64,000 nt of DNA. Origin: Streptomyces albidoflavus (lineage in GTDB: Bacteria > Actinomycetota > Actinomycetes > Streptomycetales > Streptomycetaceae). Within the stretch, counting starts at the first letter, position 1. Every line of letters begins with the position of its first letter. Made by a program: the position numbers and the translations under genes. The notes under the pieces are model-generated. The model was not told the DNA's origin, made no database searches, and saw only the letters and a program-made list of their open reading frames with translations. The DNA is taken from assembly GCF_000719955.1 (NCBI RefSeq), contig NZ_JOII01000012.1, forward strand, positions 62,001 to 126,000, given 5' to 3'. Positions 52,754 to 62,012 of this stretch are shown here, one piece after another.

Positions 52754-54022
52754 TCACTCCGTGACGGTGACCTTCTCGTCGTTGCGGAGCTGCTGCATGA
52801 GCTGGTCCTTCTTGGCCTTGTCCCAGACGAGGTTGCCGCCGTTGGAGCCGGAGATCGGCATGTTCATCGAGGTGCCCTCGCCGCCGGTCAGGCCCTTCAT
52901 CGCCCAGAACATGCTGGCCAGGTCGAACAGGCCCATGTCCTTGTCGACGATGAGGGTGTCCAGGCCCGCGCCGAGCGTCGGGTAGAGCCGGAACGGGTTC
53001 AGCACGGTGGACGGGGTGGCCGCCTGGTTGGCCAGGGTCGCCAGGAACTTCTGCTGGTTCTTGGTGCGGTCCAGGTCGCTGCCGGCGAAGGCGTACCGGG
53101 TACGGACGAAGGCGAGCGCCTGCTCGCCGTCGAGGGTCTGCTTGCCCGCCTGGAAGTCGGCGCCGGACTTCTTGTCCTTGAACGCCTTCGGGATGTCCAT
53201 CTCGACGCCGCCGAGCGCGTCCACGATGTTGGCGAAGCCGCCGAAGCCGATCTCCGCGTAGTGGTCGATGCGCAGGCCGGTGTTGTACTCCACGGTGCGG
53301 ACCAGCAGCTCGGGGCCGTCCTCGGCGTAGGCGGCGTTGAGCTTGACGCGGCGGCCCTGCGCCGGGAAGAGCTTGCCGGACTCGGAGCCCTTGAACGACG
53401 GGATCTCGACCTCGGAGTCACGCGGCAGCGAGACCATCGTGTTCCCGTTGGACCCGACGTGCAGGATCATCATCGAGTCGGTGCGCTTGCCCTCGGCGGA
53501 GCCGGTGTGCAGGCGCTTCTTGTCGTCGTCGGTCATGCCGTCGCGGCTGTCGGAGCCGACGATGAGGTAGTTGGTCCCCTCGCCCTCCTCGGGCCGCTCG
53601 ATGACCTTGGCGAGGTCGACCTCACCGCGCAGCTTGGAGCTGGCCCACATGTACGTGCCGACGCTGACCACCAGGGCCGCGACGAGGAAGGTGATGAGGC
53701 CCACCTTGACGCGCCGGCCCCAGTTCGGCGCCGGGCGCCGTCCGCCGGGGCCGCCGGGGCCGTCCTGGTAACCGCCGCCACCCCGGCCGCCGCCACCGCC
53801 GCCGTACACCTGTCCGGTGTTGTAGCCGTCGTCGTAGTCGTCCCGGCCACCCGGACGGCCGTACTGGGGCTGCGGCGGAACCGTGGTGCGCGGGGGCGCC
53901 GCCGGGGGCGGTGCCTGGCGGCGGCGCACGTGCGGCATGGCGCGGGCACTCTCGGGTCGGGCGGAGCCGCTGCCCCGCCCGTATCTGGGCTGCTCGTCGC
54001 GCCCGGCGGGCCAGTCATTCAT
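52754..54022 (-). CDS. LytR-CpsA-Psr (LCP) family wall-polymer transferase 1
   Basis: A 422-residue membrane protein. A ~115-residue Gly/Pro-rich cytosolic leader precedes one helix (VKVGLITFLVAALVVSVGTY) and the LCP domain outside the cell: TNYLIVGSDSRDGMTDDDKK, GNTMVSLPRDSEVEIP (active-site Arg/Asp), LNAAYAEDGPELLVRTVEYN, IDHYAEIGFGGFANIVDALG and LDGEQALAFVRTRYAFAGSD. LCP enzymes move polyprenyl-linked glycopolymers onto peptidoglycan. It has no LytR_C tail. ATG 54022 has no ribosome site. It is divergent from the thioesterase gene. Confidence 0.92.
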   Translation of the reverse strand: MNDWPAGRDEQPRYGRGSGSARPESARAMPHVRRRQAPPPAAPPRTTVPPQPQYGRPGGRDDYDDGYNTGQVYGGGGGGRGGGGYQDGPGGPGGRRPAPNWGRRVKVGLITFLVAALVVSVGTYMWASSKLRGEVDLAKVIERPEEGEGTNYLIVGSDSRDGMTDDDKKRLHTGSAEGKRTDSMMILHVGSNGNTMVSLPRDSEVEIPSFKGSESGKLFPAQGRRVKLNAAYAEDGPELLVRTVEYNTGLRIDHYAEIGFGGFANIVDALGGVEMDIPKAFKDKKSGADFQAGKQTLDGEQALAFVRTRYAFAGSDLDRTKNQQKFLATLANQAATPSTVLNPFRLYPTLGAGLDTLIVDKDMGLFDLASMFWAMKGLTGGEGTSMNMPISGSNGGNLVWDKAKKDQLMQQLRNDEKVTVTE

Positions 54023-54141
54023 GCGTGACAGTGTGCGCCGTCCGGGGGACCCCCAGACAGAGGGGTGCCGCAATCCGGCCAGGGCTGTTGCGAAGCTGAT
54101 GCATTCGAGCAGGTGAGCGGGTGCGACATACAGTGGACCCC

Positions 54142-54696
54142 ATGACAGACCCGGCCCGCGTCCCGGAATCGGAGATTCCCGGCAAGCCCACCTCAGCTTC
54201 CCGAACGACGCTTTCGCACATCATGACGCACAACGACACCAACCTCCTCGGGACGGTGCACGGCGGCGTGATCATGAAACTGGTGGACGACGCGGCCGGT
54301 GCCGTCGCCGGACGCCACTCCGAGGGGCCCGCCGTCACCGCCTCCATGGACGAGATGGCCTTCCTCATGCCGGTGCGGGTCGGCGACCTCCTGCACGTCC
54401 GCGCCCAGGTCAACTGGACCGGCCGCTCCTCCATGGAGGTCGGCGTGCGCGTGGTGGCCGAGCGGTGGAACGACTCGACCCCGGCCCAGCAGGTCGGCAC
54501 CGCCTACCTCGTCTTCACCGCCGTCGACGCCGACGGCAAGCCCCGCCAGGTCCCGCCGGTCATCCCGGAGACCGAGCGCGACAAGCGCCGCTACCAGGAG
54601 GCGCAGATCCGCCGCACCCACCGGCTGGCCCGCCGCCGCGCCATCCTCGACCTGCGCGAGCAGCGCGCCGCCGAGGGGCTCGACGCGGACGACTGA
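54142..54696 (+). CDS. Acyl-CoA thioesterase, hotdog fold
   Basis: A 184-residue cytosolic protein of the BACH/YciA type. Motifs are IMTHNDTNLLGTVHGGVIMK (Asn-Asp and His-Gly-Gly active-site region) and MDEMAFLMPVRVGDLLHVRA, with a basic helical tail after residue 140. TACAGT at 54129-54134 ends 7 bases before ATG 54142, so the mRNA is probably leaderless. It hydrolyses acyl-CoA to free acid and CoA. It splits the LCP gene series. Confidence 0.9.
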   Translation: MTDPARVPESEIPGKPTSASRTTLSHIMTHNDTNLLGTVHGGVIMKLVDDAAGAVAGRHSEGPAVTASMDEMAFLMPVRVGDLLHVRAQVNWTGRSSMEVGVRVVAERWNDSTPAQQVGTAYLVFTAVDADGKPRQVPPVIPETERDKRRYQEAQIRRTHRLARRRAILDLREQRAAEGLDADD

Positions 54697-54739
54697 ACCT
54701 CGGCCGGACCCCGGGCGGCGGGCGCGACCATGACCGGAT

Positions 54740-56233
54740 TCACGCCTTTCCGGCGGCCTCGGGCCGGGGGCAGGTGACCTCGTCGCCCCGGAGCGCGCCG
54801 GTGGCGCCCTCCGGCGGGTCCTCCGCGCGGACGGGGTGCACCTCGGTGAAGTCGGCGCCCAGCACGACCCGCAGCGTCCCGCCCTGCCCGGGCGCCGCCT
54901 TCACCTCCGCGCCGGGGAAGGCCGCGGCCACCGTACGCGCCGAGCGGTCCCAGCGGGGGTCGTAGAGGACGGTGGTCCGGGCGGTGGCGCGGTCGGCGGC
55001 GTCGACCGCCTGGCCGCTGGTGCCGAAGCCGGTGGCGCGCAGCGCCCGGTCGGCCTGGGCACCGAGGCCCTGGCGCGGGGTGCCGTTCTCCACCTGGACG
55101 CGGATCTGCTCGGGCGGCACGTCCACCACCGTCGCCTTCGGCCGCGCGGAGTCGTGGTCGGCGAGCGGGCGGTCCTCGCGGAGCGCGCCGAAGATCCGCT
55201 TGGCCTCCTTGGCCTTCCAGACCAGGGTGTTCCCGATCCCCGGCACCTCGCGGGCCTCCTCCTGGACCGGGACCGAGGTGAACTCGGCGGAGGCCGGGGT
55301 GAACCCCCGCATCGCCTTGCCCAGGTCGAGCATCCGCTCCGTGGTGAAGCCGCTGTCGGCCCGCAGCGAGCCCAGCACGGACTGGGCCACCTCGCGGAAC
55401 CGCACCGGGTTGAGCAGCACCCCGCTGCCGGTGACCTCGGCGGTGAGCGCGGCGAGGAAACGCTGCTGGCGCTGCATCCGGCTGAGGTCGCCGGTGCCGT
55501 CGAGGTGGCGGGAGCGGACGTACTGGAGGGCCTGGCCGCCGTCGAGGCGGTGCGGGCCCGGGGCCAGGTCGAGGCCGGTGTAGGAGTCCTTGAGACGGCG
55601 GACGGTGCAGATCTCCACGCCGCCGACCGCGTCGACGGTCTCCATGAAGCTGGTGAAGTCGACCTCCACGTAGTGGTCGATCTTCACCTCGGTCATCTTC
55701 TCGACCGTCCGCACGGTCAGCTCCGGCCCGCCCTCCGCGTAGGCGGCGTTCAGCTTGACCGGGTGCGGCCGGTGCTCCTCGCCCGAGGTGCGGTCGGTGT
55801 GCGGCGGCATCATCGCGTAGCTGTCCCGCGGCAGGCTGACCACGCTGACCCGGGAGTGGTCCGCCGAGAGGTGGAGCAGCATCAGGGTGTCGGTGCAGTG
55901 GCAGGGCTTGCCGCCGAGCCGGTACGCCTGGCGCTGCTCCTCGGTGATGGTGTCGCGGCCGTCGGTCCCGGCGAGCAGGATGTTCAGGCCGCGTCCGGCC
56001 TCGGGCCGGTTCTTCATGTCCTTGAACGGGTCGACCCGCTCGATGCCGCTGTCCAGCCCCGACATCACCGCGTGCCCGACCCCGGAGGAGGCGAGCACGG
56101 CGACGGACAGGGCCGTCACCGCGCGCACCGCCCAGCCGGTCCGGCGGCGGTGGCGCCCTCGGCCGGGCGGGACGGGCCGACGGCGGGCGGGGGGACGGGG
56201 GGCGCGGGCTCGGGGGCGGGACGGCGTGGGCAC
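54740..56233 (-). CDS. LCP family transferase 2, with LytR_C domain
   Basis: A 497-residue protein from GTG 56233, with GGAGGT 7 bases upstream. A basic, Pro/Arg-rich leader is followed by a helix (WAVRAVTALSVAVLASSGVG) and the LCP domain: RGLNILLAGTDGRDTITEEQ, SVVSLPRDSYAMMPP, LNAAYAEGGPELTVRTVEKM and LDGGQALQYVRSRHLDGTGD. The last ~100 residues (IRVQVENGTPRQGLGAQADR onward) are a LytR_C domain. HCTDT and EICTVRR carry cysteines that may pair outside the cell. Confidence 0.92.
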   Translation of the reverse strand: MPTPSRPRARAPRPPARRRPVPPGRGRHRRRTGWAVRAVTALSVAVLASSGVGHAVMSGLDSGIERVDPFKDMKNRPEAGRGLNILLAGTDGRDTITEEQRQAYRLGGKPCHCTDTLMLLHLSADHSRVSVVSLPRDSYAMMPPHTDRTSGEEHRPHPVKLNAAYAEGGPELTVRTVEKMTEVKIDHYVEVDFTSFMETVDAVGGVEICTVRRLKDSYTGLDLAPGPHRLDGGQALQYVRSRHLDGTGDLSRMQRQQRFLAALTAEVTGSGVLLNPVRFREVAQSVLGSLRADSGFTTERMLDLGKAMRGFTPASAEFTSVPVQEEAREVPGIGNTLVWKAKEAKRIFGALREDRPLADHDSARPKATVVDVPPEQIRVQVENGTPRQGLGAQADRALRATGFGTSGQAVDAADRATARTTVLYDPRWDRSARTVAAAFPGAEVKAAPGQGGTLRVVLGADFTEVHPVRAEDPPEGATGALRGDEVTCPRPEAAGKA

Positions 56234-56417
56234 GGGGGACACCTCCGCGTGGCGGGCACGGGCGGGGGAACAGGCGACGGGTCGGTCGGGACGGGAGCGG
56301 ACGGGTGCCCCGAACGGTAAGCAGATATGACTTACAGACCGGGGGAGCGGGCCGGACGGCACGCGCCGGTGTCCCCCGTTCGCGGTAACGCCACGTCCGG
56401 CGAGCGCCCGCACGCCG

Positions 56418-56456
56418 GAGGGGCCGTACCGCCCCCATCGGGCGGTACGGCCCCTC
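56418..56456 (-). terminator. Terminator of LCP gene 3
   Basis: A perfect 17-base stem, GAGGGGCCGTACCGCCC (56418-56434) with 56440-56456, has a 5-base loop, 41 bases after the stop. Confidence 0.88.
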
Positions 56457-56496
56457 GTACCTGGTCGTCGTGGTGCGGTCGCGTGCCCCGCCGGGG

Positions 56497-58419
56497 TCAC
56501 CAGGTGAAGGCCGGGTCGACCTCCATGCAGGCGGTGTCGTCGGAGCCGTTGAGGGCCTCGGCGGAGTCCGGGGGCTCGTTGTCGCCCTTCTTCGGCTTCG
56601 GGAAGGTGTCGCCCTCGGTCCAGTCGGCGCCGATCTCCAGCGTCACCCCGGAGACCTCGGCGGACTTGCGGACGGTGCCCAGCGGCATCCCCAGCGCCTC
56701 GGCGACCGACTGGGCGTCGCCCTCCAGCTCGGCGCTGGGGTAGAGGATCGCGGTCTCCTCGCGGTTCTCCACCTGGTTCTGGTCGGCGGTGGCGCGGGTG
56801 AACCCGGCCTCGGTGAGGAGTTTCACGAGGTCGGAGGCGCGGCCGGAGACCGGGGCGGCGACGGGGGAGCCGGTGCCGTTGCGGACCAGGACGGCGATGT
56901 CGGCCGGGTCGTCGGCCGGGTCCTCGGAGGTCTCGTCCTCGGACGGGGAGGGCGAGGCGCCGTCCCCGTCCCGGCCGTCCAGCGCGATGTCCTCGCGGAC
57001 CAGGCGGAACAGCTGCTCGGCGTCGTCCGGCTTCGGCTCCACCCGGTTGTGGTCGGAGGGCGACCAGATCCACGGCATCGTCGCCATGGTGGTCCGGTTG
57101 GGCGCGACCTTCTTCAACTCCTCGGCCAGCGCGTACAGCTCGGCGACCGAGGCGAGTTCCTCGTCGACGGTCAGTGCCTCGGTGGCCTCCTCGGCCAGGT
57201 TCCGGAGCTTGTTGGGGCTGCTCAGCCCGGTGTTCTCGCGCAACTTGCGCACCAGGGAGTTCATGTACATGTGCTGGGCCTTGGCCCGGGCTATGTCCGA
57301 GCCGTCGCCGAAGCCGTAGCGGGTCCGCAGCCAGGCCAGCGCGTCCTCGCCCTTGATCTCCGTGGTGCCCTTCTTCAGCTTGAGGCCGGAGCCCTTGCCG
57401 TCGGAGGTCCGCGAGTGCAGGTTGGCGTCGACGCAGACGGGTACGCCGCCGATCGCGTCGGCCATCGAGACGACGCCGGCGAAGTCGACCATCATGAAGT
57501 GGTCGATCCGGATGCCGGTCAGCTCCTCCCAGGTCGCCACGGTGCAGCCGGGGCCGCCGCGCATCAGCGTCTGGTTGGTCATCCGGGTGCCGACGGTCGC
57601 CGGGTAGACCTTGCCGGACTCCGGGTCGGTGCACTCCGGGATCTTCAGCAGGGTGTCCCGGGGCATGCTGATCACCGACATGTGGGAGCGGTCCGCCGAG
57701 AGGTGGAGCAGCATCTGCACGTCGGCGAGGGCCGGGCCGCCGAAGGTCTCCCGGGCGCCGCCGAGCCGCTGGTTCTCCTCGGAGTCGCGGGCGTCCGAGC
57801 CGATCAGCAGGATGTTCAGCGGCGTCTGCCCGGCCGCGTTCGGGGTCGGCTCGGGGGCGCGGGACTTGCCGATGTGCAGCGGCTTGCGGTCCAGGTTGTC
57901 GTTGAGGTGCTGGTAGTAGAACCAGCCCGCCGTGCCCGCCGCCACCAGGGTCAGCGCCAGCCCGGCCGCCGTCCAGGCGAGGATGCGGCGCTTGCGGCGC
58001 TTGGGCTTGCGGGGCTTCGCCGCCGCCTCCGCGTCTGCCTCCTCGGGGGCCTCCCCGGACGCGTCCCCGGGGGCCTCGTCAGGGGCCTCCTCGGGCGCGT
58101 CCTCGGGTGCGTCCCGCTCTCCGCCGGCCTCGGGTCTGCGTCTGCCGGGCCCCGACTCCCCGGCGGGCGGACCTGGTTGCTCCGGTACGCCCACGGGCGT
58201 GCCGGAGTCCCGGTCCGGTTGTTCGTCGGGGTCCTCCGGCTCCGTCTCGCCCTCGCCGTCCGCGCCCCCGGCGTCACCGGCACCGCGCTGGCCGGGCACC
58301 TTGGCCCGGCCGGTCTCCACCGCCGCGTCCCGGCCCTCGTACAGTCCCTCGTCCCACCCCAGTGCCCCGGCGGGGTCCTGATCCCGTTCGGGACCGCCCT
58401 CCGACCGTGCTGAGCCCAT
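56497..58419 (-). CDS. LCP family transferase 3, with LytR_C domain
   Basis: A 640-residue protein, the largest of the set. A ~145-residue leader rich in Glu, Asp, Pro and Gly ends in a basic KPRKPKRRKRR patch before the helix (WTAAGLALTLVAAGTAGWFY). The LCP domain shows LNILLIGSDARDSEENQRLG, SVISMPRDTLLKIPEC, IRIDHFMMVDFAGVVSMADA and EDALAWLRTRYGFGDGSDIA. An acidic Ser/Pro linker leads to a C-terminal LytR_C domain (IAVLVRNGTGSPVAAPVSGR). ATG 58419 has GGGGAGGG 6 bases upstream. The acidic leader is unusual among the paralogues. Confidence 0.92.
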   Translation of the reverse strand: MGSARSEGGPERDQDPAGALGWDEGLYEGRDAAVETGRAKVPGQRGAGDAGGADGEGETEPEDPDEQPDRDSGTPVGVPEQPGPPAGESGPGRRRPEAGGERDAPEDAPEEAPDEAPGDASGEAPEEADAEAAAKPRKPKRRKRRILAWTAAGLALTLVAAGTAGWFYYQHLNDNLDRKPLHIGKSRAPEPTPNAAGQTPLNILLIGSDARDSEENQRLGGARETFGGPALADVQMLLHLSADRSHMSVISMPRDTLLKIPECTDPESGKVYPATVGTRMTNQTLMRGGPGCTVATWEELTGIRIDHFMMVDFAGVVSMADAIGGVPVCVDANLHSRTSDGKGSGLKLKKGTTEIKGEDALAWLRTRYGFGDGSDIARAKAQHMYMNSLVRKLRENTGLSSPNKLRNLAEEATEALTVDEELASVAELYALAEELKKVAPNRTTMATMPWIWSPSDHNRVEPKPDDAEQLFRLVREDIALDGRDGDGASPSPSEDETSEDPADDPADIAVLVRNGTGSPVAAPVSGRASDLVKLLTEAGFTRATADQNQVENREETAILYPSAELEGDAQSVAEALGMPLGTVRKSAEVSGVTLEIGADWTEGDTFPKPKKGDNEPPDSAEALNGSDDTACMEVDPAFTW

Positions 58420-58456
58420 GTCGTGCCCTCCCCACCTCGCACCGCACGCCCGAGAG

Positions 58457-58487
58457 CCGCCCCGGCCGTGGTGAGCGGCCGGGGCGG
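58457..58487 (-). terminator. Terminator of LCP gene 4
   Basis: A perfect 12-base stem, CCGCCCCGGCCG (58457-58468) with 58476-58487, has a 7-base loop, 14 bases after the stop. Confidence 0.85.
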
Positions 58488-58500
58488 ATGCGACGGTGGA

Positions 58501-60306
58501 TCACTTCGCGCAGACGGTCTTGTCCGCGCTGACCTTGTTCACGCCCTTGGGGGCTTCCTTCGGGGCGACGAGCGGTATGCCCGCGCCCTTGAAGTCGCGG
58601 CCCAGTGTGAGCTTGACCGCCGGGAGCCCCTGAGAGTTGCTCACGGATTCGCCCGGCTTCAGCGCCGAGGCCGGCAGCCCCATCATGTCGGCGAGCGCGC
58701 GGGCCTGCGGGGCCTCCTCCTCGCCGTACTCCACGGTGGTCTTGGCCAGTTCCTCGGGGGCGTTGCCCAACTGCGTGGACTTCAGGACGCCCTGGGTGTT
58801 CTGGAGCCAGGTCAGCGTGGTCTGCGCCGAGCCGGTGGCCGCGCCGCCGTTGTAGACGTCGACCCGCACCTCGGTGGGGTCCGCGCGCTCGCCCTTGAGC
58901 CGGGCGGCGACCGCCGCCTTCTCCTTCTTCTCCTTCTTCTTGACCGCCGTGAAGGAGACGTCCTCGCGGACCATCTGGAAGACGGACTGCGCCTTCGGGT
59001 TGTCCAGCACCACCGTCACCGGGGTCGGCTCGGCCGGGTTGTCCTTGACCGGGATGGTGGCGAACGTCAGGTTCTTCGGGTCGAGTTTGCCCAGCTCCAT
59101 GCCGAGGTCGCGGAGCTTGGAGATGTCGGCCAGCGTCGAGTCGACGGTCAGCGCCTTGGTGCCCGCCTCGGCGAGGGAGAACATCTTGGTGGGGCTGGTC
59201 AGCGTGTCGTTCGAACTCAGCTTGCGCATCAGCGAGCTGAGGAACTGCTGCTGGATCTCGATCCGGCTGAGGTCGCCGCCGAAGCCCACCGAGTGCCGGG
59301 TGCGGACGAAGGCCAGCGCCTCCTCGCCCTCGATGGTGTGGGTGCCCTTGGAGAGCTTCAGGTGCGAGTCCGGGTCGTCGATGTCCTTGGCGAGGCAGAC
59401 CTCGACACCGCCGACGGCCGTGGTGAGGGTCTTCACCGCGTTGAAGTCGGCCACCATGAAGTGGTCCATCTTTATGCCGGTCAGCTCCGTGACCGTCCGC
59501 ATGGTGCAGCTGGGGGTGCGCTCGCCCTGGCCGAGGCTCTCGTTGAACTTGGTGCCCTGCTTGCCCGGGATGACCGTCTCGGTGCCGTCCTCCTGCTGCG
59601 TGGGGCAGTCCGGGATGTCGGTGATCAGGTCGCGCGGGATGCTGAGCGCGGTCGCGTTGGAGCGGTCCTTGGAGACGTGCAGGACGAAGGTGGTGTCGGC
59701 GTGGCCGGGGCTGTCCTTGTCGCCGTACCCCTCGTTGCCCTCGCCGGAGCGCTTGTCGGTGCCGATCAGCAGGACGTTGATGGCCCGGTCCTTGCTGAAG
59801 CCGCCGGTGCCCGCGCCGTCGTCGGCGACCGAGTTGATGTTGTCCTTCAGGTGCTCCAGGTACGCGTAGGCCGAGGCGGCCAGTGCCACCATCACGAAGG
59901 CCAGCACGCCGCCGGTCCACAGCAGGACCTTCTTCTTGCCCTTCTTCTGCTTCTGGCCGCGCCCCTTGCGCCCGCCCGCGCGGCGCGCGGCGGCACGCCC
60001 CGGCGGCGGCTCGGGCTCGGCGCCCCGGCGCCTGCGCTGCCCCGGGACCGTCTCGCGGGACGGCCGGGAGCCGGGCTCCGGGTCGTCGTGCTCGGGCGCG
60101 GGCCGGCGCGGGCGCTCCTGGCCGGGCTGCGGGTGCTCACGGTCGGGAGCCCGGCGGGAGCGCGGAACGGCGCCCCGCCGCCCATTGCCGGGCGGTCGCC
60201 CATCGGAAGGGCTCAGTCGCAATTCGTAATCGCCGGTATCCGGGTTGAGTACCCACTGGTCTGCGGGGTCGATATTCTCCGCCCGCCCACGGCCTTGCGC
60301 GTCCAC
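58501..60306 (-). CDS. LCP family transferase 4, with LytR_C domain
   Basis: A 601-residue protein from GTG 60306. The N-terminus has a distinct motif, NIDPADQWVLNPDTGDYELR, then a long basic Pro/Arg leader ending KQKKGKKK before the helix (VLLWTGGVLAFVMVALAASA). LCP motifs are INVLLIGTDKRSGEGNEGYG, ALSIPRDLITDIPDC, IKMDHFMVADFNAVKTLTTA and GEEALAFVRTRHSVGFGGDL. The C-terminal LytR_C domain begins around EVRVDVYNGGAATGSAQTTL. A lysine-rich linker (VKKKEKKEKAAV) joins the two. Confidence 0.92.
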   Translation of the reverse strand: MDAQGRGRAENIDPADQWVLNPDTGDYELRLSPSDGRPPGNGRRGAVPRSRRAPDREHPQPGQERPRRPAPEHDDPEPGSRPSRETVPGQRRRRGAEPEPPPGRAAARRAGGRKGRGQKQKKGKKKVLLWTGGVLAFVMVALAASAYAYLEHLKDNINSVADDGAGTGGFSKDRAINVLLIGTDKRSGEGNEGYGDKDSPGHADTTFVLHVSKDRSNATALSIPRDLITDIPDCPTQQEDGTETVIPGKQGTKFNESLGQGERTPSCTMRTVTELTGIKMDHFMVADFNAVKTLTTAVGGVEVCLAKDIDDPDSHLKLSKGTHTIEGEEALAFVRTRHSVGFGGDLSRIEIQQQFLSSLMRKLSSNDTLTSPTKMFSLAEAGTKALTVDSTLADISKLRDLGMELGKLDPKNLTFATIPVKDNPAEPTPVTVVLDNPKAQSVFQMVREDVSFTAVKKKEKKEKAAVAARLKGERADPTEVRVDVYNGGAATGSAQTTLTWLQNTQGVLKSTQLGNAPEELAKTTVEYGEEEAPQARALADMMGLPASALKPGESVSNSQGLPAVKLTLGRDFKGAGIPLVAPKEAPKGVNKVSADKTVCAK

Positions 60307-60546
60307 GGTTGTCCGAATCCTCCGTCAGGGCCACGCGGCGCCTCGGGTCCCCTCCCCGCAAGGCGCTCATTCGGTCGGTCCGTCAGTCTCCGGCGGCCGT
60401 GTCGGGCTCGCCGGATCGCTCACACTATCCGGCCTCTTCGGCCCAGGGCGACGGTGGTGAGGCATTGCTTGTTGCTTACAAGTGGGCATTACGGCGCAAT
60501 CCCGTGCGCTGTTCCACGGTATTGAGTGGTCTTTTACCCACAGGAA

Positions 60547-61854
60547 TCATTCACAGGCGGAACGGGCCGCGCTATTACCGCTGAAGGTCGGATCAGGAAC
60601 GGGCGTCGAACGCACCCCCGGCGTACCCGAGGGGGCACTGGAGGCGCTCGGAGCGGCCGGGCCCGTGCCCGTGGGGCTGGCGGAGGGTGCGGGGCTCGCG
60701 GAGTCGCTCGGGCGCGGGGCGATCCGTACCGGTTCGTCCTCCCGCAGCAGGGTGAAGAGTTCGCTGGCGGCGGGCTCCACCAACTGGTCACGATTGGGGT
60801 CCCCCGCGTACGCCTCGCGCGGAACGGTCAGGAACCGCACCTCTTTCGTGGGGATGTTCCGCATGGAGCGCACGAGGTCGTAGAGGTCGATGAGGGAGGA
60901 GAGGGACGGGTCGGTCGTCAGCGAGGAGGTGGCCGCGTCCAGCAGGGGGTAGAGCTTGCCCGGGTTGAGGAGGACGCCGTTGCTCTGCACCTTGGCCACC
61001 AGGGCGCCGAGGAACTGCTGCTGGCGCTCCATCCGGTCGGTGTCGCTGCCGTTGCCGAGGCTCTTGCGGGCGCGCACGAAGCCGAGCGACTGCTCGCCGT
61101 TGAGGGTGTGCTCACCCGCCGGGAGCCGGACGTGCGCGTCCTTGTCGTCCATCGGCTGCTTGAGGCAGATCCGCACCCCGTCGACCGCGTCCACCATCCG
61201 CTTGAACCCCTGGAAGTCCACCACCATGTGGTGATCGACCCTGATCCGGGTCAGGCGCTCGACGGTCCGGATGGTGCACGCCGTTCCGCCGTAGGAATAC
61301 GCGTCGTTGAACTGCGCCGTGCGCGCCGGTGCGCTCTCGCCGTCCGCGCGACGGCAGGAGGGGATCTCCACCATCAGGTCGCGGGGTATCGACATGGCGG
61401 TCGCGCTGCGCCGGTCGGCGGCGAGGTGGAGCATGATCACGGTGTCCGAACGCTGGCCCCGGGCCACACCGTACTGGCCGTTGCCCTGTCCGGCACGGGT
61501 GTCCGAGCCGACCAGCAGGATGTTGAGCGCCCCCTGCTTCGAGGGGAGCGGCCGCTCCTTCTCGTGCCGCTCCAGCTCGGCGATGACCGCGTCGTCCCGC
61601 GTGATGTTCCCCTGGAGCCGGTCGTAGAGCGCCCACGCGCCGACCCCGGCGCCGACCAGCGCCACCGTCGTCCCGGCCGCCGTCCACCACACCCAGCGCC
61701 GCCGCAGGAACGGACGGCGGGCGGGCCCCTGCCGCGCCGGACGGGGGCCCCAGTGCGCCCCCTGCTCCCTCGCCCCGCTCCCTGCGGTCTCCTGGTTCCC
61801 CTCGTCGTTCCCCTCGTCCCCCTGCCCGTCGGGCCGGCCCGCGCGGTCCGTCAC
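60547..61854 (-). CDS. LCP family transferase 5
   Basis: A 435-residue protein. GTG 61854 (VTDRAGRPDG) is chosen, with GGAGGG about 12 bases upstream; the spacing is long, so the start is uncertain. After a Gly/Arg-rich leader and a helix (VWWTAAGTTVALVGAGVGAW) the LCP domain shows LNILLVGSDTRAGQGNGQYG, AMSIPRDLMVEIPSCR, IRVDHHMVVDFQGFKRMVDA and LNGEQSLGFVRARKSLGNGS. The C-terminus is a Ser/Pro/Thr tail without LytR_C. A 240-base gap with an AT-rich stretch, probably the promoter of LCP gene 4, follows. Confidence 0.9.
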   Translation of the reverse strand: MTDRAGRPDGQGDEGNDEGNQETAGSGAREQGAHWGPRPARQGPARRPFLRRRWVWWTAAGTTVALVGAGVGAWALYDRLQGNITRDDAVIAELERHEKERPLPSKQGALNILLVGSDTRAGQGNGQYGVARGQRSDTVIMLHLAADRRSATAMSIPRDLMVEIPSCRRADGESAPARTAQFNDAYSYGGTACTIRTVERLTRIRVDHHMVVDFQGFKRMVDAVDGVRICLKQPMDDKDAHVRLPAGEHTLNGEQSLGFVRARKSLGNGSDTDRMERQQQFLGALVAKVQSNGVLLNPGKLYPLLDAATSSLTTDPSLSSLIDLYDLVRSMRNIPTKEVRFLTVPREAYAGDPNRDQLVEPAASELFTLLREDEPVRIAPRPSDSASPAPSASPTGTGPAAPSASSAPSGTPGVRSTPVPDPTFSGNSAARSACE

Positions 61855-61917
61855 GGTCGGCCACCACCCTCCGTCTCGGCACGGCGTCCCCGAAGCCCGG
61901 GCGCCCCTCCCTCCTGA

Positions 61918-61966
61918 CCACACCACCCCCCGGCCCGCGGGGCGCGCGGGCCGGGGGGTGGTGTGG
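61918..61966 (-). terminator. Very strong hairpin between TIGR03089 and LCP 5 genes
   Basis: A perfect 22-base stem (61918-61939 with 61945-61966; core CCCCCCGGCCCGCG) has a 5-base loop, 47 bases after the TIGR03089 stop. Confidence 0.9.
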
Positions 61967-62012
61967 GCCGTACGGGTGAGTGCGGGGCCCGGGGGACTCC
62001 CGGGAGGGGGGG

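Noticed and set aside
51200..54028. A 942-residue rightward protein
   Set aside because: It lies antisense to the photolyase and LCP genes and has the Gly/Val/Ala-rich composition of an antisense shadow in high-GC DNA.
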